A DNA stretch of 64,000 bases, from contig CM064517.1 of NCBI GenBank assembly GCA_032716605.1, positions 22,043,276 to 22,107,275 on the forward strand, given 5' to 3'. The stretch comes from Paralithodes platypus. Lineage: Eukaryota > Arthropoda > Malacostraca > Decapoda > Lithodidae. Below the pieces are notes generated by a model that searched no databases, was not told the origin of the DNA, and saw nothing but the letters and a program-made list of their open reading frames with translations. This document shows, piece by piece, positions 32,517 to 42,445 of this stretch. The translations under genes were made by a program, and so were the position numbers. The stretch's first letter is position 1, and every line of letters begins with the position of its first letter.

Positions 32517-34716
32517 ATTTATATGTGTGTATTTGTATTTACCTATTTGTAGTATACAGGAGTTGAGCTTTTTAGGCTCGTATTGTATTGTCCCGCTTCC
32601 TGAGTTACAATTATCTAACTTTGCCTTAAAAATATGAATGTTTTTGGCACACACCACTTCCTCTTCCAACTGATTCCATTTACTTATACTTCTGTAAGGG
32701 AAACTATACTTTCTCACATCTCCTTTACATCTTCCTTTCATTAGCTTATATCTATGCCCCCTAGTTCTACCATTATCTTTCACAATATAACCCTTCTTGT
32801 CCACCTTTTCGAGTCCTCTCACACATTTGTACATCATAATCATATCGCCTCTCTCCCTCCTATCCATTAGAGATGGTAAATCTAATTTCTTTAATCTCTC
32901 CTCATATGGTAATTCTCTCAGTTCTGGTATCATCCTAGTTGCAGCTCTCTGAACCTTCTCCAGCTTCTTTATATGCTTTTTTAGATGTGGTGCCCACACC
33001 ACTGCCGCATACTCCAGTCTTGGTCTCACCAATGTTTTTATTATTTTCTCCAGCATCTCCTCGTTTATATAGTTAAAGGCTATTTTTATTCTGTTTAGCA
33101 GTCCATATGTTTCTCCCACTATCTTATTAATATGATTCTCAGGTGAAAGATCACTCCTAACAGTTATCCCTAAGTCCTTTTCTTTCTCTGATGGGTTAAT
33201 AGTGTTTTCTCCTAACTTATATTCCATATGAGGCCTTCTTTTACTTACTCCCATTTCCACTACATGACATTTATTTGTGTTGAATTCCATTTTCCACTTC
33301 TTGCTCCATTGATCTATCCTATCCAAATCCCTCTGTAATTCCCTACCACTGTTTTCATCTTCTATACGCTTCATGATCTTGGCATCATCTGCAAACATAT
33401 TCATATATGCATTTATATCCTTTGGCATGACGTTAATGTATATTAGAAACATTATGGGAGCCAGCACCGCTCCCTCCGGAACTCCACTTGTGACATCTTT
33501 CCACGTAGAAAATTTATCTCTGATAGTAGTCCTCATCTGTCTCCCTGAAAGATAGTCCTCCATCCAATTTAACAAACTACCCATTACAGGCTGCACAGCT
33601 ACTGCACCCACAGATCACCTACATCAAGAAACCAAAATCCTCAAAGTCAAAGACCATCTGGACATGAGAGGCACTCAATTCCTGGCAGCAGCCTCCACGA
33701 ACCAAGACCACCCACTAAACTACATGGCAACACACCCACAGACACCAAGAAATATCAAAACAACACCCAGCACACGGTATCACACACAATTATTGTCCTC
33801 TCTCCCTCCCTGCCCACCCCGAACCAACATCCAGAAGCACATCCATACTCATATCTCTCACCGATCCATCCACTCACTCACAGACAACACACAGCTGCAT
33901 GCACGACCTCCCGAAATCCATCCTTCCGAATCCTCCCTTCCTCGCGAGGACAGAGTCCACCTGGCCAGGCTGAGATGCGGACACCATCCAGCTCTCCTGA
34001 GCTATCAGAAGAGACTGGATGACTCCGTTGTCGACGCCTGCCCGGGATGTAACACAGCACCCCATACCATTAAACACATCATAGAAGACTGCATTTCACA
34101 CAACCACTTACGCCAACAACACAATCTACACTCAATGAGAGCTCTGTGGGAAAGCCCGATCGTGGCCATGGCCTTTCTCAGGGACTCGGGGCTGTTCGGC
34201 CAGGCAGCTTAGGGAACAACAACAACAACAACAACAAACTACCCTGAATCCCTCCATACTCTTTTAATTTCCACTTCAGCCTGCTATGCGATACTCTGTC
34301 AAAAGCTTTCTTCATGTCAATATATACGCAGTCCACCCATCCATCTCTCTCTTGTAATATGTCAACCACTCTTTTGTAACACATGAGGTACCCTCCCTGA
34401 ATCCAAATTGCCTGTTAGATAGTAGATTATTCTTTTCCAAGTAAATCATCCATCTTTTCTTAATTATTTTCTCACAGATTTTGCACACTATACTAGTAAG
34501 TGACACAGGTCAATAATTCAATGGATGTTCCCTGTTCCCACCTTTATAAATCGGTACAATGTTGGCTCTCTTCCAGTCCATTGGTAATTTTCCCACTTCC
34601 AGAGAGTATTTCATTATCTCATATAAGGGTTTCACTAGTTCGTCAGCACATTCTTTCAAAATCCATCCTGCTACATTGTCAGGTCCCACTGCTTTTTTCA
34701 CATCTAGTCCTTTCAT
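32517..34716 (-). pseudogene. LINE family E reverse transcriptase and C-terminal region
   Basis: CR1-like RT on the minus strand: KKAVGPDNVAGWILKECAD, DWKRANIVPIYKGGN, SLTSIVCKICEK, RQFGFREGTSCVTK, YIDMKKAFDRVSHSRL, then after the inserted LINE piece SGVPEGAVLAPIMFLIYI and MFADDAKIMKRI (about 33400), RPRLEYAAVVWAPHLKKH, GRTRGHRYKLMKG. Frameshifts occur near 34500 and 34380. The part after the insert (33580-32520) is one open frame. VPEG replaces the usual VPQG. Confidence 0.9.
33583..34232 (+). mobile_element. LINE family C/F 3' fragment with (AAC)n tail
   Basis: Encodes the C-terminus of a Jockey/I-type ORF2: LDMRGTQFLAAAST, LPREDRVHLARLRCGHHPAL, CPGCNTAPHTIKHIIEDC (a cysteine/histidine cluster), ALWESPIVAMAF. 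The last bases, GGGGCTGTTCGGCCAGGC through (AAC)n, are the same as the SINE tail. It is flanked by AACAAACTACCC at 33571-33582 and 34233-34244, a 12-bp target duplication, inside LINE family E. Confidence 0.85.
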
Positions 34717-34947
34717 TATTTCTACTAGCTCCTCTGGGAGAAAATTAATCTCTCCCAGTGTATCACCAATTTCACCTACCGGTACTTCTTCAAAATTATC
34801 ACACCTTTAGTATATACAGTACTGAGTGTAGTGTATTGTTCATAATTTCACACATATTCTGGTCGTCATCATTAGTGGTCCCTTCAACCTTCAACCTCAC
34901 TATTCTATCCCTTACCTTCATTTTACTATTTATAAACCTATAGAACA

Positions 34948-35257
34948 AAGAAAGAAATAGGCTTGAGAAGGCGAAGAACTCATTTTGTGATAGAGTGGTA
35001 AATGAGTGGAACGCACTGCCCCAGTATGTAGTCGATTCCGAATCAATAAGGGAGTTTGAAAGTAATCTTGATAAAGCATGGGGAAGACAAGATTTGAAGT
35101 TTGATTATAAAACAAAAATACAGAATAGTAAAAATGTTGCGTCTGCTACCGCCGCCGCCAACACCGTGAACGACCGCAGCAGTGCAAGTACTGGTACTGA
35201 GCTGGATACACAGGCATAGTTTGCCTTTTTCCAGAGGATCTACTGTAAGAAACTGTA
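34948..35257 (+). mobile_element. CR1-group LINE 3' fragment inside LINE family E
   Basis: Codes FCDRVVNEWNALPQYVV, then SESIREFESNLDKAWGRQDL and a 3' region ending with two copies of CTGTAAGAA. It matches the 3' end of the CR1-group LINE at 23145. AGAACA at 34942-34947 and 35258-35263 flank it. The host frame reads KLFYRFINSKM across the site after removal. Confidence 0.85.
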
Positions 35258-35263
35258 AGAACA

Positions 35264-36785
35264 GCTTAGGATCACTCAAATTTTTTCACAATGTTCTTCT
35301 CATATTCTCTGGCTTCTTGTCTCCTGATTGTAGCATATACATTTCTTAATCTCTTGTATCTGTTCCAAGTTTCTCTATTACACCTTTTTCTAGCTGCCTT
35401 CCACACTTGGTCTCTCTTTTCCTTGGCTTTCCTACATTTTTCATTAAACCAATCCTTTTCCTTCGCTGACCTATTACCTTGTTTAGGGACATATTTATTA
35501 ACTCCTTCTTCATATATTGTTTTAAATACTCCATACTTCTCGTCTACACTATTTCTCTGATGTATTTCACTCCAGTCAACATCTCTAAAGTATTGTCTCA
35601 GTGATTGGTAGTCTCCTTTTGCATAGTCAAACCTAGTTACCTTATGCTCCTCCCTCTCCTCCATATTGGAATAACCCAATAGGATTTCTATGTCCATTAC
35701 AACGTGATCGCTCTTGCCTAAAAGTGGTAAGTATTTTATATCAGAAATTACATCTGGGTCTCTAGTAAACATTAGGTCCAATCTGGATGCTTCATCATTT
35801 CCCCTTCTTCTTGTATTTTCCTTTATATTTTGCACCAATAAATTTTCTGTTACCATATCCAGTAGCCTATACCCCCACGAGTTCACGTTGCTACCAGCTT
35901 CTCTCTGCTCCCAATCCACCTCTTTACAGTTGAAGTCCCCTACTATAATTAATTCATTGGTTCTACGAGTTAATTTTTCAATACAAATAATCATCTATCT
36001 ATCTATCTATTGCCTGACGCCGTGATCCCCGAAGGGGTGGCCACGAACGAACCGCCCCCATGCACCTCTGTCCCCAGTCAGTCGACGCCCCTCCCCCCAA
36101 CCAGCACCGCCTTCGTTCATGTAGTTCCTCACTCCATCCTTCCACCTCATATTCGGTCTACCTCTCCCCCTCTGTCCCTCCACCTCGCTCTCGTACACCC
36201 TCTTAGTCATTCTCTCGCTTTAATCATCTCATCATCTTAATCATCTTTAATCATCTCATCTTTGATAAATTTGTATTCCTCCTCTTCCCAAGCCCCTGTG
36301 TAGGGCGGCATGTAGGCCACTACAATATCCGCCTTTTGATTGTCATCATCTGTCAATTCTACTGCTAATATTTCCGCTTTACTATTATTCAGATCAATCA
36401 TTCTGGTTTTCAATTTATTATGTGTAAGAATTAGCACCCCTCCCCCCATCTTGTCTTCTCTATCCCTTCTCCAGATATTATAGTTGTTCCATCCCATTCC
36501 CTCCAAACTTATCCCTTTATTTAGTTTAGTTTCACATAGACACAATATTAAGGGCTCTTCCTGTCTGATGTAATCATTTATTTCTAATTTCTTTGATAGC
36601 AGCCCATCCACATTGCTATAGACCATCTTGCACCTGTTGCTTTTACCATTATGATTGATATTCCCTGTCTTTATCCTACTATTTCCCCTTCCTGTTGCAC
36701 CTCTCCCTCCAATCCTTCTTCCTGTACCACCACTTCTTTTCTCCCCCCCTCCGCCCCTATCTTCTCCCCCTTCTTCAGGTACCAC
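35264..36785 (-). pseudogene. LINE family E endonuclease (N-terminal ORF2)
   Basis: ORF2 start region from ATG 36785: VYSNVDGLLSKKLEIND, LCETKLNKG, GGGVLILTHN, VVAYMPPYTGAW. After the family A insert come VGDFNCKEVDWEQ, SRLDLMFTRD, LGKSDHVVMDIEIL and a basic linker to 35272. The endonuclease motifs GDFN and SDH are intact. The insert at 35997-36220 and a stop next to it break the frame. ORF2 overlaps ORF1 by 115 bp in another frame. Confidence 0.9.
35997..36220 (-). mobile_element. LINE family A 3' fragment
   Basis: A 224-bp minus-strand end of family A: the (AGAT)n tail, seen as (ATCT)n at the left, then TTGCCTGACGCCGTGATCCC and the reverse of the MTKRVYESEVEGQRGRG codons. It is flanked by TAATCATCT at 35988-35996 and 36221-36229. 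Confidence 0.85.
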
Positions 36786-37813
36786 TTCCTTACTTTCCCA
36801 TCCATGTTTCTGTAGAAAAAATCCCCCTTCTCCACTTCTGATCTATTATCGTTCTTTTCTTTGACTTCTCTATTTATTTCTCTAAATTTTTCCCTCTCTT
36901 CCGCATTTAGATCTTTCCTTAGTTTAACATTTCTGTATTCCCCCTCCTGACTTAACTTCCAGCTGGATCTGAGTACCTCCTCTGCTACTTTGGTTGACTT
37001 AAATCTAATCTTCATTGGCCTCATTTCTCCTTTCTTGTATTTCCCTAGTCTCCAACAATCCTCTACCTCTCTCTTCCATCCCCCCTTATCTTGTCTATCT
37101 ATCACATCAATCATCTTCTCAACTTTCTTCATCTCCACACCCTTTCTCGTATTTCTATCTAATATTTCCCCTTCTACATCTCCAAACATAATTACACATC
37201 TCTTCTTATCAATAATATCACTGACCTGTTTCTCATTTTGTCTGATGGCATTAACTACCCTCTTGTTCAGGTTCTCCTCCTGCTGTCCCTTTTGCTCCTC
37301 AATAATTGCTTTTAGTTGTACCTCTGCTTCACCCACTCGATCACCCCAGACATTTTTCATTTGAGATACCTCTTCCTCCATTTTTTGTGTCCTGTCCTGA
37401 TTTGTTTCCACTCCTTGCTTTAGCCTAGCATTCTCCTCCCTCAATTCACGAATCTCTCTCTCAGCCCTCTCCCTATACCCATCATCTATCTCTCTCACTC
37501 TCTCATTTAAATGTTCTTTGTATTCCTTAATCTGTTCTTTTAAAGCCACATTCTCAGATACCAATTCGTTGACCCTAGCAGTTAAATCATTCAAACCCTC
37601 CCCAGGGACCCAGCTCTCTTCCACTACAGTCCCAATGGTCTTCCTCCACCCCTCCATTTCCTTTCTCCACTTTATCAGCCCCATCAGATTCCTGTTCAGG
37701 AAGGTGATCTGGTCCTCCTTACCTTCAGGAAAGCCTGAATAATCCCCTTCCTCATCATAAAAACATTCCCCACTCATATCTGTGGCTTCGATGTCAGCCA
37801 TTGTTGTTGTCAT
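36671..37813 (-). CDS. LINE family E ORF1 protein (coiled coil, RNA-binding type)
   Basis: An intact 380-residue ORF from ATG 37813. Residues about 75-200 are a long charged heptad-rich stretch (LTARVNELVSENVALKEQ, EIRELREENARLKQ), a probable trimerising coiled coil. Then RCVIMFGDVEGE (about 210) begins a region resembling the RRM-like fold of L1-type ORF1 proteins, with WRLGKYKKGEMRPMKIRF and a basic tail. The role would be packaging LINE RNA in an RNP. It lies just upstream of ORF2 and overlaps it by 115 bp. It is transposon-encoded. The domain call is by resemblance only. Confidence 0.75.
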   Translation of the reverse strand: MTTTMADIEATDMSGECFYDEEGDYSGFPEGKEDQITFLNRNLMGLIKWRKEMEGWRKTIGTVVEESWVPGEGLNDLTARVNELVSENVALKEQIKEYKEHLNERVREIDDGYRERAEREIRELREENARLKQGVETNQDRTQKMEEEVSQMKNVWGDRVGEAEVQLKAIIEEQKGQQEENLNKRVVNAIRQNEKQVSDIIDKKRCVIMFGDVEGEILDRNTRKGVEMKKVEKMIDVIDRQDKGGWKREVEDCWRLGKYKKGEMRPMKIRFKSTKVAEEVLRSSWKLSQEGEYRNVKLRKDLNAEEREKFREINREVKEKNDNRSEVEKGDFFYRNMDGKVRKWYLKKGEKIGAEGGRKEVVVQEEGLEGEVQQEGEIVG

Positions 37814-38030
37814 GTGACGTCACCAGCCTTACCAGCTGATTTCTCAAAACAAACTCTCTAAGTTTCGTTTATACATTCATATTTTTAAATAACTTTCACT
37901 GAACACTTTCCTGTAAGAATATTATTAGTGGGACAATACACAATAATCTCCTGTATACCCCAATTTAGGCAAGTCAGATGGTAGTTTGAGGAGCGCCAGC
38001 CAACGACGTCCGCTCCCACTCGTCTCTCGT

Positions 38031-38228
38031 GTGTGTGTGTGTGTATTAGGTTTGGTTCATTGTTTTGTGTTAGGTTAATGATGCCTATTTTGAGTTTGGA
38101 TTGTAGTTTACATTTTTTTAAGCCCCTGTTCAAACATCTGACACCTATCTTTTAGATTACATAAATCCATAGTATCAGGTTAAATAATAGAATAAGTCAA
38201 TCTCGTTAATAACTTAATTAACAAATTA
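38031..38228. other. Short AT-rich interval before SINE
   Basis: No gene. A (GT)n stretch at 38029-38042 lies at the LINE family E 5' end. It ends at ACAAATTA (38221-38228), the left copy of the SINE target duplication. Confidence 0.5.
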
Positions 38229-38636
38229 ATGATGGGCTGGTCTATCAGAGTGAGAACTGAGCGATCTCTGCCATACCCATAGCTTACTCTGACTGTTCCT
38301 TTTACTTATATATTTTCTAGATCTCAAGTGACGGCGTCTCTTCCGTGGATTGACCTCCCAATCTACCAAGATTGGAAGCCAAAGCGTCACATTTTTCCTT
38401 TGCCCCTCAACTTTCTCTTTATAATTGCTGAGGGGCACAGGGCCCTGGGTGGGGCTTTCGTTTCCCGGGCGTTTCCTCACCCTCCTCAGCTCCCCGCCAT
38501 GGAGTGGCTTCGGTCACCCAGGCTTTATTGTGGTCGGCAGGGAGGGTTCTGTGGGGGCGCTCGGTTATTGCCTTGGCCTTGCTCGGGGCCTTGGGGCTGT
38601 TCGGCCAGGCAGCTTGGGGAACAGCAACAACAACAA
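38229..38636 (+). mobile_element. SINE, 5'-truncated, (AAC)n tail
   Basis: Starts within the SINE at TGATGGGCTGG and runs through TACCCATAGCTTACTCTG and TGCTGAGGGGCACAGGG to GGAACAGCAACAACAAC. It is flanked by ACAAATTA at 38221-38228 and 38637-38644. It is 5'-truncated by about 125 bp against full-length copies, as expected of target-primed insertion. Confidence 0.9.
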
Positions 38637-38773
38637 CAAATTATTGCACGACAGTACATCGGCCATCTACTGTAAATTAAAATTACAACTGCACCTTCCT
38701 TGCTTTTACTGATGCAAATTGGTCTATGATTTCCTCAGTAATTTTTTTTTTTCAGTTTCTTCTCTTTCTACAT

Positions 38774-39200
38774 CTTACACAATGCTCTGAAATATTTAAA
38801 TTGGCACTCTAAGAGTCTAAACTACGTCTAAACCTATATATTAAATTCTAAAAGTAGGCCCCTATTTAGCCTAAGCAATAAAGCAATTTTCAAAAGAAAT
38901 ACAGTAAAGGTAAAACCACTTTCCTTCTTCATGAGGAATAGTTTTGTGATCTTCTTACACAATGCTCTGAAATAATGAAAATACTCTCTAAACCACGTCT
39001 AAACCTAGAAGCTAAATTCTACAAGTATTTAGCCTAAGCAATAAAAAAAAAATCTAAAGAAATAAAGGTAAAACCTCTTTCCTTAGGAAATGTTTCATGA
39101 TCTTACACAATGCTCTGAAATAAGGAAAATTACATTCTAAACCACGTCTAAGCCTTTAAGCTAAATTTTAAAAGTATTTAGATTTTAGACTAAGCAACAT
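38774..39200. repeat. Three imperfect tandem copies of a 150-180 bp unit
   Basis: CTTACACAATGCTCTGAAAT recurs at 38774, 38954 and 39102. Each time ACGTCTAA(A/G)CCT, AAATTCTA and TTAGCCTAAGCAA or similar follow. The period changes from 180 to 148 bp because of internal deletions. AT-rich, non-coding. Confidence 0.85.
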
Positions 39201-39250
39201 CCAAAATAATCTCACCTAAAACTATAGGAAAACCCTTGATTTGATGCCAA

Positions 39251-39362
39251 AATCAGATGATAAATCATAAAAGTATAAATGACCGTATCTGCAATATGGT
39301 AGATTATAATCTACCATATTGAAGATACGGTAAATTTTACCTTTATCATCTGATTATCATTA
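39251..39362. repeat. Near-perfect hairpin of about 110 bp
   Basis: AATCAGATGATAAA at 39251 is inverse to TTTATCATCTGATT ending near 39355. The centre ATGGTAGATTATAATCTACCAT (39296-39317) is flanked by CCGTATCT and AGATACGG. The arms are about 50 bp with a few small bulges. Possibly a tiny foldback MITE. No target duplication is evident. Confidence 0.8.
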
Positions 39363-39821
39363 TGCTATAGTTAACCCATACTCTGGCAACTATTAGAATA
39401 GATAATTTTACTAAGTGTAGGAAGGATCTCTAACCATTACAAGAATACAAACTATCTCAATAATCCTGAGCTGCCTGAGATCCTTCTAAAGATTAATATA
39501 ATGGTCTAATAGGCCTAGTTGCCATGAAACCATGATATAATAACTAGGACGTGGCCTACATGGACTACATAATGGGTTAAACTATAGACTATAGTCAGTT
39601 TCATTCCAGCTGACGGTAAATTGCAAATTTACAATGTATTCACCTCTGATTAATCACCCGTTGCGAAAATTTTGTAGCAAATACGCATTGAATTGTGAAA
39701 ATTTTGTATTTATATGATGCAGAAACACAATAATGGCATATATTTCCATTACATATCGAAAATTCAATTGCTAAGGTATTCAATTTACCGTCAGATAAAA
39801 TTAAAACGGAGTATTATAGTA
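39363..39821. other. AT-rich interval, no gene seen
   Basis: About 460 bp without supported coding or TIR structure. It probably belongs to the interior of the hAT-bounded block. Confidence 0.5.
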
Positions 39822-40202
39822 CAGTAAGCCCCCCCCCCCGCTAACTCGGACTCTTTTTACTCGGAAACCCGCACTTCTCGGAATGGCATAGGCCTCTCGG
39901 AAATGTCCCTGTATATCTCGGAAAATTCCTAGTTGGGCGGGATTTGTGTCCGATTTACAATGTTCTCTCACTCGGTTTTAAGTGATTTTAGGATGAATTG
40001 AAGCCTGTGCCTTTTAATTATTGTGTTAATATTAATTACTATGTACTGTACTGTCCCTGAAAACATAATAAGGTTCGTATTTGTCATTAATATGATGAAT
40101 TTCGCGGACTTTCCTCTTATAATTCGGAATTTTCCCTCTCTTAAGTCGGACATCTCGGAAGTGGTCTCCCCCCAATTAGTCCGAGTTAGCGAGGGTTTAC
40201 TG
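39822..40202. mobile_element. pogo/Tigger-like MITE, 381 bp
   Basis: TA-CAGTAAGCCCC with a C-run and CTAACTCGGACT at the left. AGTCCGAGTTAGCGAGGG and TTTACTG-TA at the right form the inverse. The interior repeats CTCGGAA. No ORF of its own. Confidence 0.9.
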
Positions 40203-40396
40203 TATAGAGTGACGAATACATATATTTCGTACCTCCGAGACTCTGGATCCTTGCTTTGCCTGTCCCTGGCCTGGGCAGCCTGGTGCCTCGAGTGTTTGTC
40301 AACAATGAACGTTCGCTAGCATTCGAGAATGCTTAAAGTTATAAATAGCCTATATCTTGATTTTCTTGTGGGTCTCTTATATAGTAAATTTCGAAG

Positions 40397-40933
40397 TTGT
40401 TGTTGTTGTTGTTCCCCAGGCTGTCTGGCCGAACAGCCCCAAGGTCTCGAGCAAGGCCAAGGCCATAAACGAGCGCCCCCACAAAATCCTCCCTGCTTAC
40501 CACTAACAAAGCCCGGGTGACCGAAGCCACTCCAAGGCAGGGAGCTGAGGAGGGTGCGGAAACGCCCGGGAAACCAAAGCCCCACCCAAGGCCCTGTGCC
40601 CCTCAGCAATTATGAAGGGAAAGTTAAGGGGTAAGGGAAAAATGTGACACTTTGGCTCCCAATCTGCCAACTTCTAGGTTGGCAGTAGGGAGGTCAATCC
40701 ACGGAAAAGACGCCGCCACTGGAGATCTAGAAGATATATAAGTAATAGGAACAGTCAGAGTAAGCTATGGGTATGGCAGAGATCGCTCAGTTCTCACTCG
40801 GATAGACCAGCCCATCACCACATGACTAGAACCCAATCCTCTCAGCATCAGCTAGGAAAGGCCCTAGAAAGCCGCCTTTGGCGGGGGAATAGCTCCCCTA
40901 TTTCAACTCCTTTCGGGGTTGGGCACCCGCCCT
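40397..40933 (-). mobile_element. SINE, full length, with a clean 10-bp target duplication
   Basis: Minus strand. The tail appears as (GTT)n at 40397 and the head as CCCCTTTCGGGGTTGGG-type sequence near 40910-40930. AATTTCGAAG occurs at 40387-40396 and 40934-40943. This is the best-defined copy (about 537 bp) and carries an extra CCAACTTCTAGGTTGGCAG segment at 40668 also seen in the 45022 copy. A B-box-like GGTTCTAGTC is present, but no convincing tRNA body. Confidence 0.95.
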
Positions 40934-40943
40934 AATTTCGAAG

Positions 40944-41365
40944 TATTAACAATAGTTTACTATTAACCAATCAGTCAAATGAGAAATAATCCAGAATATC
41001 AATAAATATATACACCATTCAATATTGCATAAAATATAGTACCAGTAATGAAAGAAAACCACCCAGAAAATATTTAGAGGGGTAACTTAACTATTAATAT
41101 GTTTAGGCAATGGCTTGCAGGAATTTGTTGCCTAAAAGGCTAAATTTTATTTAAAATATATATAGCCTACTGTGATTACTGTAGTAACTGTACATCATAA
41201 TAAGAAACCGCTATGGCGGTATTCATCATATTATAGCCTATTAATGACGAATGGTTAGGTATTTAGGCATAATACTTGATATTGTATTTGAGGAAGATTT
41301 GGCATCCCCCTTCAAGTGGCGCCCAGGGCACGTGCCCTGCTTGCCCCACCCTAGATATGCCACTG
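40944..41365. other. Right interior of the hAT-bounded block
   Basis: AT-rich, with no gene. The last 80 bp (GGCGCCCAGGGCACGTGCCC to the end) contain a short palindrome around GGGCACGTGCCC and lead into the hAT-like right terminus. Confidence 0.5.
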
Positions 41366-41392
41366 CCTGGGGAACAGCAGCAACAACAAAGA

Positions 41393-42183
41393 ACCAATCT
41401 CACTGGAGAGCTTTTACTACTTGGATCGTTGAGACTGACCAAACCGTGGCCTTGGTGTCCTTAATTTTCAAATACCTAGATTACCTGTTTGAACATATCA
41501 CATGACTGCAATTAGAATTCCCTTTTATGACTTAACGGGGCTTTCAGTACTGCAGGCGGGTCACTCAACAAAGCTTTGTCTTTACTATATTCTCAGAAAT
41601 TTAGTCACAACCCTGCTTTTGATTCAATTTTAAAGAAGGCTGTGTTCCTGATGGCCTTGGCTACAGGTAACCGGGTATCTGAGCTGGCGGCGATGAGCAA
41701 CGAACCAAATTGTCTAAGGTTTGCACGGCGCAATGCTAGTGTTCAGATTGCACCGTCGCCCACATTTATCGCCAAAAAATGAACACCAAGATCATGTGTT
41801 CACAGAGTGAGGTACCGGCGCTCAAACAGGGTGACATGCATCACAGATTATGTCCAGTGAAGTCACTATTAACCTACATTGGAGTGTCCCGTCCTAACCA
41901 GCCGGGAGCTCTATGGGTTTCGCAGACAGGCAAACGTCTCACAAAGCGGCAATTGGCAGCTCTGTTGGTTGAGGTGATTAAGGAGAGTAATCCGGGGGCT
42001 GTTGGGCGAGCCCATGATTTACGAAAATGGGCAGTGTCGCTTAGTTTTCTGAAGAATTTTTCCGTTAATGATATTCAACAGACTAATCTGTGGATCTCCG
42101 ATCATACCTTTCTGTCACGTTACCTGTCAGTGAATTTAGAGAAACCACGTATGACTTGTGTCGCGTTAAGGCAACGGGTCTAA
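41393..42183 (+). pseudogene. DIRS-1 tyrosine recombinase, catalytic part
   Basis: Continues from 25810 through the target duplication: HWRAFTTWIVETDQTVALV, KKAVFLMALATGNRVSELA (catalytic Arg), SVQIAPSPTFIAKK, VKSLLTYIGVSRPNQPG, GRAHDLRKWA (His-x-x-Arg), DHTFLSRYLSV (catalytic Tyr). The motifs survive, but a deletion near 41500-41560, a stop at 41780 and the split gene make it non-functional. It aligns with DIRS-2 53180-54054. Confidence 0.9.
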
Positions 42184-42445
42184 GTTGTTCGGTGCTTTGT
42201 TAATTTTAAAAGAAAGAAGGAGGGGGGGTATAGCTAAGACTCTCAGCCCGCCGGACATGGTTGTGCTGTTGCACGTTGTGATAATCATTATCTAAGTTTC
42301 TCAGACTCGAAGTTATTCAATGAGTTAAATATTTGTGTACGAATACATTGTGATATGAATGTACATGTATTTTATTTTTGTACATATACTGTATACAGTA
42401 AATGTTGTTATATGAATATATATCTATTTTATTTTTGTACATATA
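42184..42445 (+). other. DIRS-1 3' untranslated part
   Basis: Follows the recombinase stop. A G-run (42221-42227) and CAGCCCGCCGGACATGG recall the same region of DIRS-2 (54094-54155). A 60-bp AT-rich block (GTACATGTATTTTATTTTTG and variant) is repeated at 42360 and 42421. Confidence 0.6.

Larger units (their letters stand above)
32507..38030 (-). mobile_element. LINE family E (CR1-like), nearly full length, with three nested inserts
   Basis: Minus strand, 5' end near 38030 and 3' end at about 32510. Order: ORF1 (37813-36671), ORF2 endonuclease (36785-35264), RT (34941-32550), 3' UTR. Inserts, each with a target duplication: a family A piece (35997-36220, TAATCATCT), a CR1-group piece (34948-35257, AGAACA) and a family C/F piece (33583-34232, AACAAACTACCC). 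It is the best template for the family E fragments at 3781 and 8623. Confidence 0.9.
29706..41365. mobile_element. hAT-like element ends bounding an 11.7-kb nested block
   Basis: Left terminus CAGGGGCGTATCTATGG at 29706. Right terminus CCCTAGATATGCCACTG at 41365, whose reverse complement begins CAGTGGCATATCTAGGG. The flanks CCTGGCGA (29698-29705) and CCTGGGGA (41366-41373) agree in 7 of 8 positions, and the SINE reads GCCTGGGGAAC without the block. An 8-bp duplication and CAG ends fit hAT. Only about 160 bp at the left and 430 bp at the right look like the element itself. No transposase. Confidence 0.65.
25811..41392 (+). mobile_element. SINE in the DIRS-1 recombinase gene, split by 15 kb of inserts
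   Basis: The SINE head GGCGGATGCCCAACC starts at 25811 and runs to about 26216. The next part (AGCAGGGAGGG to CAGCCTGGCGA) is at 29618-29705. The tail (CCTGGGGAACAGCAGCAAC) is at 41366-41392. The outer flanks are identical 13-mers ACCAATCTCACTG at 25798-25810 and 41393-41405, a target-site duplication. An L2-like LINE and a hAT-bounded block account for the two gaps. Confidence 0.85.

Noticed and set aside
36990..37364. Plus-strand hydrophobic ORF, and similar ones at 34.5-35.6, 58.1-58.9 and 62.1-63.1 kb
   Set aside because: Antisense shadows of LINE ORFs on the other strand.
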